From Malachius bipustulatus (Eukaryota; Arthropoda; Insecta; Coleoptera; Melyridae), in NCBI GenBank assembly GCA_910589415.1, contig OU342633.1:16530858-16594857 (forward strand): DNA of 64,000 nt. Reading direction: 5' to 3'. The translations under genes were made by a program, and so were the position numbers. Within the stretch, counting starts at the first letter, position 1. Each line of letters begins with the position of its first letter. The notes below the pieces were generated by a model, which was not told where the DNA came from, ran no database searches, and was given only the letters and a program-made list of their open reading frames with translations. Positions 41,235-53,085 of the stretch are shown piece by piece.

Positions 41235-44200
41235 TTATAGGTTCAATCTAACAACTGGCTTCCTTATTCTAGTTGTTCTTAAAATATTAGGTGGTGTAAC
41301 ATTTATATTATTATCATTTACCTGAATGTCAGTCATTGCCTCTGTTGAAGTATCCGGTATAATATTATTTGATGTAGAATCTCTAGGAGTGTATTTCCCT
41401 ATCAAGCGTATTTGATTAACGTGTCTGCGCCACGTCATTCCATTGTCTAGTTTAATTAAATAGTGTAATCTACCTAATTTTTTGTGAATAATTCCAAATT
41501 TCCATTTTTCATGATGAATGTAATCCCTAACTGATACTCTCTCTCCTACTTTAAAATTTCTAATAATTTTCTCAGGTGATTTAGTACCGTTCGTATTCTC
41601 ATTGGAATTTGGTTTAATCAAATCTAATCGTGTACGTATTTCACGACCTAGCATAAGCTTGGCTGGACTACTTCCCGTAGATGTATGTGGCGTTCTTCTG
41701 TATTGTAATAAAAATTGTTGTAAGATATCCGAAATTTGAGTATTATTATTATTTGCTGTAGCTGCACGAAGCGAATTTTTCAGTGTTTGTATATGCCTTT
41801 CAGCTAACCCGTTCGTAGCAGGATGATAAGGTGCGCTGCATTTGTGCATTATTCCATTGTTTTTTTAGAAACTGTTGGAATTGATACGATTTGAATTGCG
41901 CTCCATTATCACTAATCAATAAATTAGGTAAACCGAAGGAACTAAAAATTTGTCTACATAATTGAATTGTTGTATGAGTTGTAATGTTCTTTACAGCGTG
42001 TATTTCCGGCCATTTAGAGTATGCATCGACTAGGACAAAAAAATAATAGCCCATGAATGGTCCTGCATAGTCGATATGGATTCTCTGAAACGGTCTTGTA
42101 GCTGGTTCCCATGAATGGGTCTCAACGGGTGGTGGGTTATTCCTAAATTTGTTACACTCGAAGCAATTTCTACCTGCTTCTTCAATTTCTTGGGATATAC
42201 CTGGCCACCAACAAAAGCTTCTCGCTAAAGCTTTCATCTTTACGACTCCCATGTGTCCAGAATGTAATTCTTGTAAAATTTCTTTACGGAGTGAGGTCGG
42301 AATAACTGTACATTGTTTACGGATGACGCAACCGTCTTTTAAAGTAAATTCATTTTGGTTAATATTAAATCTAACCTTAGGTTTTAACAAAAAGCCACGT
42401 TCTAATCCTAATATTAATTTGGACAATTCGGGATCGTTTTTTGTTTCCCTCTGTAATTTATCAATTGTAATTGGTAATGTTTCTAATTGATTTAAATAAA
42501 ATATGTCACATTCATCGTATTCATTTGCAAGTAATTTTTCGGATGTATCTGGTAAACGAGATAGAAAATCTGCGTTGCCATGTAATTTCGTATTCCGATA
42601 TTTTATGTCAAACTGAAACATTTGTAAATATATTGCGTAATGTTGCATTCTCGTAGCACATAGCACTGGCAATTGTTTATTTGGATTGAAAATTTGCGTC
42701 AATGCTTTGCAGTCTGTATAAAGAATGAATCTTTTCCCGAATAAAAATTGATAAAATTTCTTAATTCCGAAAATTATGCTGTAAGCTTCTTTGTCTACTT
42801 GGGGATAACGTTTTTGCGTTTCCGAAAGTGTTTTTGATGCAAATTGAATCGGTCGCTCTGATCCATCTGGGTATAAATGCGATAAGACTGCTCCCACGCA
42901 ATGAGAACTGCTATCTGTTGCTAAAACTAGCGGTAGTTTCGGATCAAAATGAGCAAGTATCCTATCGGATTGTATTTCTTTCTTAATGTAATCAAAAGAA
43001 TTTTGGCACTCCCTGCTCCAAAAGAAAGGTGTATCTTGCCTCAATAATTGATTTAATGGATGTAATATTTCGCTTAAATTTGGAAAGAAACGAGCGTAAT
43101 AATTTATTAAGCCAATGTATGCTTTAATCTCGTGTTTGTTTTCAGGAATCTTAGCATTTTGTATTGCACTAATCTTAGATTTAGTTTTGTGTATACCGTT
43201 TTTATCAATAATAAAACCACAGTACTCGATTTGATCCCTCATAAATTCACATTTACTACGGTTTACTTTGATATTATGATCGGCAAATTTTTGTAATACC
43301 AATTTCAGTCGCTCCAAATGTGTATTATCATCTGGCGCTGTAATTTCTATATCGTCTAAGAATACTGAAATTCCTGGAATGTGCTTTAAAATATTTTCAA
43401 TTTCACGCTGCCATATGGCTGGTGCGGACGCTAAGCCGTACATAAGTCTGGAACTTTGAAAAAGTCCCAAATGAGTATTCAAGGTCAAATATTTGCGATC
43501 CTCAGGGCGAACTTCTAGTTGTAGGTAGGCTTGACTCAGATCAATTTTACTAAACTTGTCGCCGCCAGATAAAGATGCAAACAAACTATCTAAAGTAGGT
43601 AAGGGATGCTCGTCTATTATTAGATTTGGATTTAACGTTACCTTGAAATCACCGCATATCCGGACCCGACCGTTTGCTTTCACCACTGGTACAATAGGCG
43701 TAGCAAATTGAGAATGTTCGACTCTTGTAAGTATACCTTCCCTGACTAAAAGGTTTATTTCATCCTCAACTTTCGATTTTATTGCAAAAGGAATTTGCCT
43801 GGCTTTAAGAAATACCGGTTGTACGTTTTCTTTCAACTTTAGCGCGGTCTGTATACCTGAAATTTTACCGATACTTTCCTCGAAAACTGTATTATATTGT
43901 GAGAGTAGCGTGTCTAAATCTGTTCCTAGAGAACGATTCTCTTGTAATTGATGAATATTTCCTAAGTCAATATTTAATTGCCGTATCCACTCTCTACCTA
44001 ATAATGGACTCTTATCTATATTCGTAATGTACAAATTTAGTGGAATTTCTTTTCCTTTGTATTTCACCTTTACTTCAGCAAAACCAATGACATCGATTCG
44101 TTTCTTACAGAATGTAGTTAGAATAATTGAACTCTTATGTATTGGAAGTTCATTGAAAATCATTTTGAAAGTATTAATATTAATTACACTAACTGATGCA

Positions 44201-45204
44201 CCTGTATCTACTTCAAATAAAATGTTATTACTATTCACTTGTAAATTTAACGTATATTGTTCCCTGAACTTTTCTTGTTCACTTTCGATCTGACAAATTT
44301 CATTTAGCGAGTTTACATTTTTTGTCTGATCTGACTTCTTTAGCTTGAAACAAACGTTTCTTGTATGACCTTTAGTTTTACAAAAAGAACAATAATTATT
44401 ACGTATATTGCATTTATCTGCTAAATGATCATATGAGCCACATCTGTAACACTTAGATTTCTTCGTATTATTATTTCTGGTAGGAAATTTTCGCTCATGT
44501 GAAGTGAATGAAGTTTTAGGTGTACTTACATTTTCGTTCTTGGAGTAGTTTGGTTTTGTATTATACGCCTTCACTTTGTGCACTCTCCCTTCGCTGCTAT
44601 GTAGTTTCGCTGCATTTCTCGTGGATAGCTCGATGTTGGTTGCTACTTCGACTGCTTTTTCTAGAGTTAGGTCCTTGTACTCCAACAATCTGCTTTGGAT
44701 GATTTCGGATCTTAATCCGAAGACGAATTGATTCCGTAGCGCTTTCTTCAAATGATCGCCAAATTTGCAATGTATTGCCAATCGCTGAAGTCCGGTGAGA
44801 AAGTCTTCTATAGTTTCTCCCTCCTGTTGTTTCCGTTGATTAAAACGAAAATTTTCGGCGATTTCCGATGGCTCGGGATTGTAATATTGTTTCATTTGCT
44901 GTGTAAGCTCTGCGTATGTTTTCCCTGATGGATCTTCCGGTGCCATTTTGTCACACAAAAGATCGTAAGCTTCTGCCCCCATGTAATGTAGTAGGTAGTC
45001 AGTGCGGTTTTCTTCTGATACATGGAAAACCCTAAAAGCTGATTCCAACCTTTTCAACCATCTTTCAAATGTTGTCGTATTTTGATTGAAATTTTCAATT
45101 GTGAATGTAGTGTGTACTGTATGCTGTACTGTAGTAACTTCTTGGTCCGATGATGTATCCGTACTTTTGTTTGGTGTTCCCGTAACTTTGTTGCTTTTAC
45201 CCAT
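41235..45204 (-). pseudogene. gag-pol: Inner element Gag-Pol, one frameshift in integrase
   Basis: Frame one (41800-45204) holds Gag (ERWLKRLESAFRVF), two CCHC knuckles (CYRCGSYDHLADKC, CSFCKTKGHTRNVC), protease (FEVDTGASVSVI), RT (IDLSQAYLQLEV, then FLDDIEI in place of the usual YxDD), RNase H (LATDSSSHCVGAVL, NADFLSR) and integrase with zinc region and two Asp (IDYAGPF, ISDNGAQF). An extra base in an A7 run near 41862 shifts the frame. The rest (catalytic Glu in NGLAERHIQTLKN, DNA-binding tail) continues at 41235-41849. It is otherwise intact; a sequencing error in the homopolymer is possible. Confidence 0.88.
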
Positions 45205-45310
45205 TTCGGAAGTGTGTAATAAATTTCACTCACGGAAAACTAATAGATAATTTTCACTTGTGTTAGGAACTCACTGTAGGTACTCACTTTTGTAATAAGG
45301 TTCTTCTTTA

Positions 45311-45327
45311 TCCCATCCTCGTCGCCA
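45311..45327 (-). promoter_or_regulatory. Inner element primer-binding site, tRNA-Ser type
   Basis: The minus strand reads TGGCGACGAGGATGGGA, three bases inside the 5' LTR. It complements the 3' end of animal tRNA-Ser(GCU), recalled as ending TCCCATCCTCGTCG plus CCA. Confidence 0.75.
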
Positions 45328-45330
45328 AAC

Positions 45331-45647
45331 TGTTGTGTATCTGGGGGCAGTGTAGTTGTAGGTACTCTTGTAATAATATTGAATTATACACAAATTAACT
45401 TTATTCGATCCTTAACACTAATATATACAGTTGTATGTAAAACGATTATAAGAAAGCTTGAAGTAATATTTATCGTTGGTGAATGTACTGTAGTTCAGAC
45501 CAATGTGTAATGTAATCTGTATGCTGGTCTGTATGCTAGTTGCTAATGCTGCAGTGGCTGGAGTGTATACAGGACTCCGGCCGAGAAGCCGGTAGTTTAC
45601 AGTGTTGTCACTGTGTAATATATTTCCCTAATATGGAAGACATAACA
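45331..45647 (-). repeat. Inner element 5' LTR (317 bp)
   Basis: Carries the promoter by position; flanked by GATAT. Confidence 0.92.
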
Positions 45648-45652
45648 GATAT

Positions 45653-48600
45653 AACAGTCGATGCATTTTTACTCGCCAGTTTGTTTACTATGGTAAACTT
45701 GCTAAAATAATCTACAATGACTATATAATCAGCCATTTCCACATGCATAAAATCAATTCCAATTTTCTCCCACGGTAAGTCAGGTGGTTTATGACTTTTT
45801 AATGGTTCTTTTTGATTACTTTTGGAGTACATTTGGCAAACGGAACAATTAAGTACCAATTTCTCAATATCGGAAGTAATTCCAGGATAATACACAGCCT
45901 GTTGTGCTCTCTTCTTACAGGATACTACTCCTTGGTGTGATTGATGGATAAGATTTAAAAATTCATCTTTTAAGGCCTCTGGGACTACTAATCTTTTTTG
46001 ATAGAAGATGATATTCTTATGCATGAAGATTTCGTTGCGAATATGCCAATACTTCTTAACTGAAGGTGGACTGACACTGCTTTTGTGCTGTGGCCAACCA
46101 TTAAGTGTATAATACTTAACCTTCTTCAGTGTTTCATCTTCTTCGATCGCTTGTAGGAGTCTTTTCTCATTTTCAGTTGAGGTCGAGATTACTGAAAATA
46201 CACGTAGATTATCATCCAAATAATTGGTATTCATTGTGTCTTTTGTAGGACTTCTGCTTAATGTATCCGGCACCTGTAAGTTTTTTCCAGGTACGTATTC
46301 AAGTTCAAATTGATATCGTAACAATTTCAAAGTTAATCTTTGTATTCTTGGTGACATATCATCAATTGGTTTCTTTAATAGACCAATCAGAGGTCTGTGG
46401 TCTGTTTCAAGTTTGAATCTTCTACCATATAGGTAATAGTGGAAACGTTCGCAACCAAACACCAACGCCAACAATTCTTTATCAATATGGTTGTAACGCT
46501 GCTGAGTCTGTGTAAGAGAAATTGAAGCAAACTCCACCGGTTTATTCTCTTGAGCTATGACAGCACCAATGCCATATGGACTCGCATCAACAGACAAAGT
46601 TACTTGTTTTTCAGGATTGAAATATGTTAAAGTTACATCTGCAGCAAGCAATTCTTTGATATGTTTAAAGCTGTTTTCTTCAGTTTGTGTCCATATCCAC
46701 TCTACCTTCTCACTAAGTAATTTTCTCAATTGACTCGTCGCTTGTGATAAGTTAGGTATAAACTTAGCCAAATATACTACCATACCTAAAAATCGTTGCA
46801 GTTCCTTTTTATCCTTTGGAGATGACATGTTTCTAATTGCTACTACTTTATTTTGATCCGGTGAAACACCATTGCCGCTAATTTCATGTCCTAGGAACTT
46901 GATTTTAGGTACACAAAATTTGGACTTTTCCAAATTTAAGGTCATGCCACTCTTTCTGATTTTTTCCAATACTAGGCTTATCCTTTGATGATGTTCTTCA
47001 ATGGTGCTTCCATAAACTAAAATGTCATCGAAGTATGCTATTACCCCAGGAAGACCACTCAACATCTCATGTATAAAATGTTGAAATATTTCAGGTGCAG
47101 AAGTAAGCCCGTATGGCAATCTCAAATAGCGATACCTTCCAAAGCTTGTTGCTATCGTACATAGTAGGGAACTTTCTTTTTCCAATGGAATCTGTAGAAA
47201 TGCCGAAGATGCATCTAGTAAGCTGAAAACCTTGGCTCCAGATAATTGTGAAAATAAACAATCATACGTTGGTATTTGAAAAAACTCCCTCTTCACATAT
47301 TTATTAAGGTTACGAGGATCCATGCAAATTCGGATGTCACCGTTGCTTTTGGGGACCACCACTATAGGATTGACCCAGTCTGTTGGTTCAGTTACAGGCA
47401 CCAAAATTTTTTGTGATACCAATTCATCAAGTTTTTTCTTGACTCTGTCCCGCAAAGCTATAGGTATTTTTCGGGCGGCACATACGCTCGGTTCAGCATT
47501 TGGTTTCAGAGTAATCTTGCACTCTTTATTCACACACCCGATTCCCGAAAACACATTTTTGTTGAAGTCTAGGATTTCATTTAACGTATTGTCTCTGTTT
47601 ATTATTTCAGTCACTATTTTAGTTTTAATTATGTTGAAATGTTCTGCCGCACTTAAACCTAAAATGGATTTAGGCATACTTTCGTTTAAAATATAGAATA
47701 GAAGTTTGTTCCTTTTACCGTTATATGAGCACCACAAATAAATTTGTCCAAGTATATTTATTTTATGTCCCGAGTATGAAGACAAAGACGATGCTACATT
47801 TGAAAGTTTCTCCACACTAATTTTCAGAGAATCAAAATCATCACGGTTTAAAATGTTGACATCACTTCCAGTGTCTATTTTCAAGTTTATCAGACAGTCA
47901 TTAATTTTGATTAGTTCAAACCACTCTATTGAGCTTACAACAGTATTGTTTACTGTCCAAACCACTTTTTGATTATTAAAATTACTATCACTGCCTTCTG
48001 TACTAGAGTCAGTATCACTGTTCAATTCATCTTGCATAACTTCATGCACATTAGATTTTTTAGGGCACATTTTCCGATAATGTCCCTGTAGTTTGCAACC
48101 AGAGCAAATTCGATAATAAGCTGGACACTTTCCTTTAACATGTTGCAAGTCACACCTCTTGCACTTGTAAGCAAGATTAGTTGATTTATTTTGGTGTCTA
48201 GTGGAACGCCAATTATCACTTGAGCTATCAACAGTTTCCCTATATTTATTTGGTTTGCTAGTTGAAGCACTAACACTATTTTTAGAGAAATGTCCTCTAC
48301 TTTGTTTATAATTATTAATTGCACTCACATTAGACTGATTTATTTCTTTTTGAGTTACTACACTACTTTCCATTGATCTAACAATATCAATTGCTTCGTT
48401 CAATTTTAAATCAGAATGTTGAAGTAGTTTTTCTTGTATTCGTGTATCACGAATACCTAATACAATTCGGTCACGTATTAGCACGTCTTTTTCTTTAAAT
48501 TCGCAAGTTGAGGCTAACTGTCTTAGCGCTGTTATAAATTGATCAACTGTTTCATTAGGAAGCTGATCCCTTTTAAAAAATTTAAAATGTTCATACACCA

Positions 48601-48874
48601 AATTTTTCATGGGGTCACAATACTTTTGAAATTTATCCAAGACAACATTTAATTTTGTTTTGTCTTCATCTTCTCCATACTCAAAAGTATTATATACTTG
48701 TAACCCTTCAGTACCAATTTGGTTCAGCAAAATGGCGATTTTTACATCATCCTTTTTCTCTACCTTACCACTTGCCAGCAGGTACAGTTCAAATTTTTGT
48801 CTCCACAGCTTCCAATTACTTGCTATATTCCCTTGAAACGAGAATTTTTCAGGAGATATGTATTGCTCAGACAT
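45653..48874 (-). CDS. gag-pol: Outer element Gag-Pol, main part
   Basis: A single fused frame from the ATG at 48874. Gag domain about 1-185 (NWKLWRQKFELYLLASGKVE). Zinc knuckles about 235-275 (CKRCDLQHVKGKC, CSGCKLQGHYRKMC). Aspartic protease with KIDTGSDVNIL near 330. RT with LLDASSAFLQIPL and catalytic YFDDILV. RNase H with LSVDASPYGIGAV and VPDTLSRSP. Integrase zinc region HQSHQGVVSCKKRA..CSVCQMY and first catalytic Asp in KIGIDFMHVEM. The frame is interrupted at the GATAT site by the inner element and resumes at 40767. No other break is seen. The zinc-knuckle order and lack of a separate gag frame resemble K02A2.6-type gypsy elements. Confidence 0.9.
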
Positions 48875-49126
48875 TATTCTTGTTTATTCTTTAATATTAA
48901 TTAATCAGAATCAGAATAACCACTATTGCTTGTTTGAGTTCCTCCAGCGAAAATTATAAAAACTGATGCTTCTGGTTCATTTTCGCTTGCTCTCCCATAC
49001 ACACAGAATGATTGTTCTCGTCCTTATCGTGATATTTTCATCACGCACTCCCAGCACACGTATTATTACGGGTTGTTTACGTTTGCTTTACCTTTTTACA
49101 CCGATTATTTAGTAATTTCACTTTTA

Positions 49127-49139
49127 CCAGCTGCCACCA
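49127..49139 (-). promoter_or_regulatory. Outer element primer-binding site
   Basis: The minus strand reads TGGTGGCAGCTGG directly against the LTR end. The cognate tRNA was not identified. Confidence 0.65.
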
Positions 49140-49311
49140 TGTAATGTTCTTATTTAATTAAGATGATTATTAATATATGTTTTATTATTTAAACTAGGTA
49201 AATTACATAAATAAAAGGTAACACTTTACGAGCATGACGTTGGGTCGGAACTGTGTTATAGAACTGACAAAATGGCGTTATTGCCAAGGTTACCAAATCA
49301 CATACGTCACA
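49140..49311 (-). repeat. Outer element 5' LTR (172 bp)
   Basis: Same sequence as 39640-39811; very short for a gypsy LTR. Flanked by AGAGC. Confidence 0.9.
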
Positions 49312-49335
49312 AGAGCCAACCAGAGTACCAGAACA

Positions 49336-49379
49336 AGCACAGACACGTGTTTCGCCCTACTGGGGCTCATCAGTGTGCT
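49336..49379 (-). ncRNA. Hammerhead ribozyme in retroposon copy 1
   Basis: On the minus strand: CTGATGA (complement of 49367-49373), stem II GCCC/GGGC with loop CAGTA, then GAAAC, and stem III ACAC/GTGT with no loop. The cleavage triplet is GTC (complement of 49342-49344). Stem I is six perfect pairs (49374-49379 with 49336-49341). Every core base is conserved. The loopless stem III suggests dimer-dependent activity. Confidence 0.8.
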
Positions 49380-49591
49380 GCATCCGGAGTATCTGGAGTA
49401 TTTTAAAGGATGCGTGGATGCCCGGGCCCTCTTTAAGCGGCCTGTTACACGGTTCTCCGTGTGGTGTAAAGTAGAGCGACATCTAGCGGTCAGTCTAAAG
49501 AACTAACCGTGAGTTCACTCCAAGTTTATTAAAGTTTCAGACACCACCAAATGCCAGACGATTGACAATCATAAATAAGAGAAAAAAGCTG

Positions 49592-49627
49592 ACCTGACCT
49601 GACCCGACCTGACCTGACCTGACCTAC
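49592..49627. repeat. (CTGAC)n pentanucleotide repeat
   Basis: About seven units with one CCGAC variant, between the two retroposon copies. Confidence 0.85.
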
Positions 49628-50066
49628 CTTCTTTTATTTATTTATTAATCGTTGAGTATACTTGCCTTTTTCTCTTATTCATGATTGTCAATCGTCTGGC
49701 ATTTGGTGGTGTCTGAAACTGTAATAAACTTGGAGTGAACTCACGGTTAGTTCTTTAGACTGACCGCTAGATGTCGCTCTTCTTTACACCACAAGGAGAA
49801 CCGTGTAACAGGCCGCTTTGAGAGGGCCCGGGCATCCACGTATCCTTTAACATCCTCCAGAAACTCCGGATGCAACACACTGATGAGCCCCAGTAGGGCA
49901 AAACACATGTCTGTGCTTGTTCTGGTTGGCTCTGTTTTTGGATGTGTGGAAGCTCTCTCGATTGGAGTTTCAAGCACTTCCAGCATGGCAACTGTAATGG
50001 GTGATGGTGGAAACTCTGACCCCACCTAACAGGCTAGTAAATGCACTTTATACTCATAGGACCTAC
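49620..50066 (-). mobile_element. Hammerhead-bearing retroposon, copy 2 (inverted)
   Basis: Inverted relative to copy 1 and about 447 bp. The minus strand ends with a TAATAAATAAATAAAAG tail like a LINE-mobilised retroposon. TACCTTCTTTTATTTATT occurs at both 49623 and 50066. A 92-codon frame (49747-50025, minus) is also partly open in copy 1, but shows no domain and is probably fortuitous. The ribozyme lies on the strand opposite the tail. Confidence 0.6.
49874..49916 (+). ncRNA. Degenerate hammerhead in retroposon copy 2
   Basis: CTGATGA (49880-49886), stem II and GTC are kept, but GAAA has become AAAA (G12 lost at 49900), one stem III pair is broken, and stem I keeps only four pairs. Probably inactive. 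Confidence 0.65.
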
Positions 50067-50087
50067 CTTCTTTTATTTATTAATTAA

Positions 50088-50843
50088 ATGTTCCCTCCCA
50101 AGAAAACCAAGGAATTTAATTTTAAATTGCAGGGCAAACTTGAGATTGTAAATTTTTTGTTGTTCGCTAATAAGTTGTCTGGTAATGTGCTGAAAACAAA
50201 GATCATAACTTTTGGTAACTACAGAGATTCTGTTCCGGAAAAATTTGAGATAATAATAGATGGCAAAATAGTCACAAGAACAACGAGCATCAGATACTTG
50301 GGAGTGATACTTGATACAATTTCAAGTGGGATGAACATGTAGATAGTGTGGTAAAAAAGGACAAAGTATTTGATCTATGTGTTCTATAAACTTTCATTCA
50401 TCATGGATGCTAGAAAGTTACTGCAAGTGTACTATGCATTGTTTAACAGTGTATCAACTTATGGAATAATAGCATGGGGGAACGCTTGTAAAAGTATTCT
50501 GGTAAAACTGGAATCCCTACAGAATAGGATACTAAAGATAATATATAGGAGGGGTAATGGAGGAGTGTCTCTGAGACCTATGAGTATCAGCCAAACTTTT
50601 AAATTAGAAGCACTATTGTATTCATATAAGGAATTAAGTGATAATTATCAGAGTAGTGAGAGTATAACAAGAAATAAAACTATCCCTCTTCCAGCATGCA
50701 AATTAAACAGTGGCTTGAGAAGACACACGTATACTGCGGTTAAATTGTTCAATGAACTGCCAGCTACTATGAAAACTATTGACAGTAAAAATCGTCGTAG
50801 TCTTAGAAGAAAATTGGCACAATGGATCAGGCAGAATAAATAA
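50088..50843 (+). pseudogene. LINE reverse transcriptase C-terminal fragment
   Basis: Two frames (50088-50342, 50370-50843) joined by a frameshift near 50345 encode the end of a LINE RT: RYLGVILD, then YYALFNSVSTYGIIAWGNAC and LESLQNRILKIIY, ending in a stop. The catalytic FADD part is missing because of 5' truncation. A T-rich trailer to about 50980 follows. Confidence 0.72.
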
Positions 50844-50984
50844 GAGAACTATATTGATTGCTTGATGTTGTTATTTTATTGTTTTTATTTTTTTTGTTCT
50901 TTGTATTTTTTGTTTTTCATTCTTTGTAATTTTTAATTTATGTTTTTCCTTCTTCTTTTTCTCAACTATTGCTGATTAGTTATA

Positions 50985-51016
50985 TTTATTTATTTATTTA
51001 TTTATTTATTAATAAA
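50985..51016. repeat. (TTTA)n, shared tail of LINEs
   Basis: On the minus strand it is the (TAAA)n tail of the LINE at 51243-53085. Confidence 0.75.
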
Positions 51017-51242
51017 TTTGGGAAACTCAACAGGTAAAATTAACCCAATTACAGAGTTTCCACAAAAGATACAACAATGTCTAACAATCAATTATGTACA
51101 ACGGGTTATCTTAAAAAACTACAAAAGGAAAGAGATATAAAAAAATACTGATACCCAACAACGAAACTAGGGGACTCAGACAGTTATTTCTGCTGATATA
51201 ATAAAAATACAAAAGAAATAAAAGAAAAAAAACCCACCCACA

Positions 51243-53085
51243 CTAACGTACATTGGCCAATGAGGCATAAGCTTGACGTTTTAACGCATACAATGAAACA
51301 TGAAAGATATCAATATGACTAAAATAAGTATTGACACAACGCTGCATATTTCTTACAGGAGAATTTAAGCTGTAATTGGTTCTGGAATAAGGCACATGCA
51401 ACAAGTAGGGCATCCTTCCGAAATACACAGCGACTCTCAGTGCCAAGGATGCAAGAAGAAATGGTGAATAAATTAAGTTATTAAAAATTTTGTACACGTA
51501 CACAATGCAACAAACTCTGCGACGATCCACCAATCTGCTCAAGCGATAAAACCTCAGGGACGCTTCGTAGGGTTGCGAATCAATCCCCTGTGGTAACGGT
51601 AGTTCAGTATGCCAAGAAATTTTCTTTGAACCTTTTCCAATCTGTTTATATAGTATTCATAGTAAGGGCTCCAAACAATGGAACAGTATTCTATGTGACT
51701 TCTAACCATGGAAGTAAACAGTGTGATTAAACTTCGTTCACTGGCAAAGTCGGTCGTGTTACGGGCAATAAATCCCAAGTTTCTATAAGCTTTTCGCACC
51801 ACAGCATCCATATGAAGATCAAACCTCATACCAGAATCAAGAATGACACCAAGATCTTTAATGTTGTCTACCTTATTTAGAATATAGTTGTTTATATTGT
51901 ATGTCACAGCATGTATGATCCTACCTTTTGTAAATCTAATATAAGAACACTTTTCCAAATTCAGAGATAGTCGATTTGCTATACAAAAACTGTATAGGCG
52001 CTGAAGATCACTTTGAAGTTCATCACAATCAGTAATATTTTTAACTGTTCTATAAATTTTCATATCATCGGCATACAGGAGATAGCCCGAGTGCTCAAAA
52101 CATGAGCCAATGTCATTAATAAATAGTATGAATAAAAGAGGACCCAGATGAGATCCCTGAGGAACACCCGAGGTAACATCCCTATATGCCGACTTATGAC
52201 CATCAAACCTAACACACTGCCTGCGGTGCGATAAATATGATTTAATCCAACGAAGGAGGGTGCCATGCAAACCGATATTCTCCAACTTAACCAGTAATGT
52301 TGGGTGATGTACTTTATCAAATGCTTTGGAGAAATCAGTGTACAAAGCATCCACCTCCGTGCCATTCTCCATTGCTTCTATAACAAACTGAGTGAACTTT
52401 ATAAGATTAGTTGATGTTGAGCGACCTCGGCAAAAGCCATGCTGATTCTCGTCAATCAAATGTTCAACTTTATAGTACAAATATTTGGTTACAATACACT
52501 CAAATATTTTTGCAAAATGAGAAAGCATTGAAATATTCCTATAATTATACAAATTATTTTTATTACCTGACTTATGTATGGGAATAGTTTCGGCCTGCTT
52601 CCAGAAAGAGGGCATAACTCCTTCAGACAATGATTTGTTATACAAAATTAGTAGGGGTTCACAGAGAGATTGACTACATGATTTAATAAAAAATGAAGGA
52701 ATACCATCAGGTCCAGCCCCCCCTCTGGCGTCAAGCTTCTCCAGACAATCAGCAATGTCATCAGCGCAAATGGAGTCCATTGTAATGGACGATGTAACAC
52801 TATTTTGGAGCTCAATCAGGGATGGAGTATCATTCCGTTCAAACACTGATGTAAAATATTCACTAAAAGCTTCACAAATTACTTGGGGATCAGTTAGAAC
52901 TTCGTTATCATTAATATAAATACCCTTTTGAGTACCTATTATAGTATTTACACTGTGTGTACTCAGGCCACTACTGCGTACAGGTATTATAATACCTCCT
53001 TGCAGTATTACTGTTACCGCATTGTGAAATACAGATTGTTTGAAACTTTGTAGAGAATGTGTAATGACTTCTGAAGATGTATGTT
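51243..53085 (-). pseudogene. LINE reverse transcriptase, 5'-truncated
   Basis: Minus-strand RT of the Jockey/CR1 superfamily. Coding similarity starts near 53085 without an ATG. The main frame (51554-52846 and upstream) contains GAGPDGIPSFF, NQHGFCRGRSTSTNLIKF, DFSKAFDKVHH, SGVPQGSHLGPLLF and catalytic YADDMKIY. The C-terminus breaks near 51550 and continues in another frame (51243-51542). No endonuclease. All RT catalytic residues remain, but the copy cannot move itself. Confidence 0.85.

Larger units (their letters stand above)
40772..45647 (-). mobile_element. Inner Ty3/gypsy element inserted in outer integrase gene
   Basis: 317-bp LTRs (40772-41088, 45331-45647) differing at one base (near 40979), TG..CA ends, exact GATAT duplication (40767-40771, 45648-45652). 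It has a tRNA-Ser-type primer site, a clean polypurine tract and gag-pol on the minus strand with one frameshift. It entered after the outer element landed, and both sets of LTRs are nearly unmutated. Confidence 0.94.
39640..49311 (-). mobile_element. Outer Ty3/gypsy element (interrupted by an inner one)
   Basis: 172-bp LTRs (39640-39811, 49140-49311), identical as read, TG..CA ends, 5-bp AGAGC duplication (39635-39639, 49312-49316). The inverted retroposon copy shows AGAGC once, confirming the empty site. A single gag-pol frame on the minus strand is broken only by the inner element. A TGGTGGCAGCTGG primer site abuts the 5' LTR and an AAAAGGGGCG purine tract abuts the 3' LTR (39812-39821). 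Without the inner element it would be about 4.8 kb. Confidence 0.92.
39502..49590 (+). mobile_element. Hammerhead-bearing retroposon, copy 1 (split by LTR element)
   Basis: 39502-39639 and 49312 to about 49590 are collinear with the inverted second copy at 49620-50066. The 9.7-kb LTR element between them is an insertion with AGAGC duplicated. The joined body is about 420 bp and contains a hammerhead core on the minus strand. The end near 49590 runs into a (TGACC)n repeat where the tail would be. Confidence 0.6.

Noticed and set aside
49592..49627. (CTGAC)n as telomeric repeat
   Set aside because: Insect telomeres are usually TTAGG; the array is very short and lies between two retroposons.
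49747..50025. 92-codon frame shared by both hammerhead retroposon copies
   Set aside because: It overlaps the ribozyme and repeat body, differs in its start between copies and shows no domain; probably open by chance.
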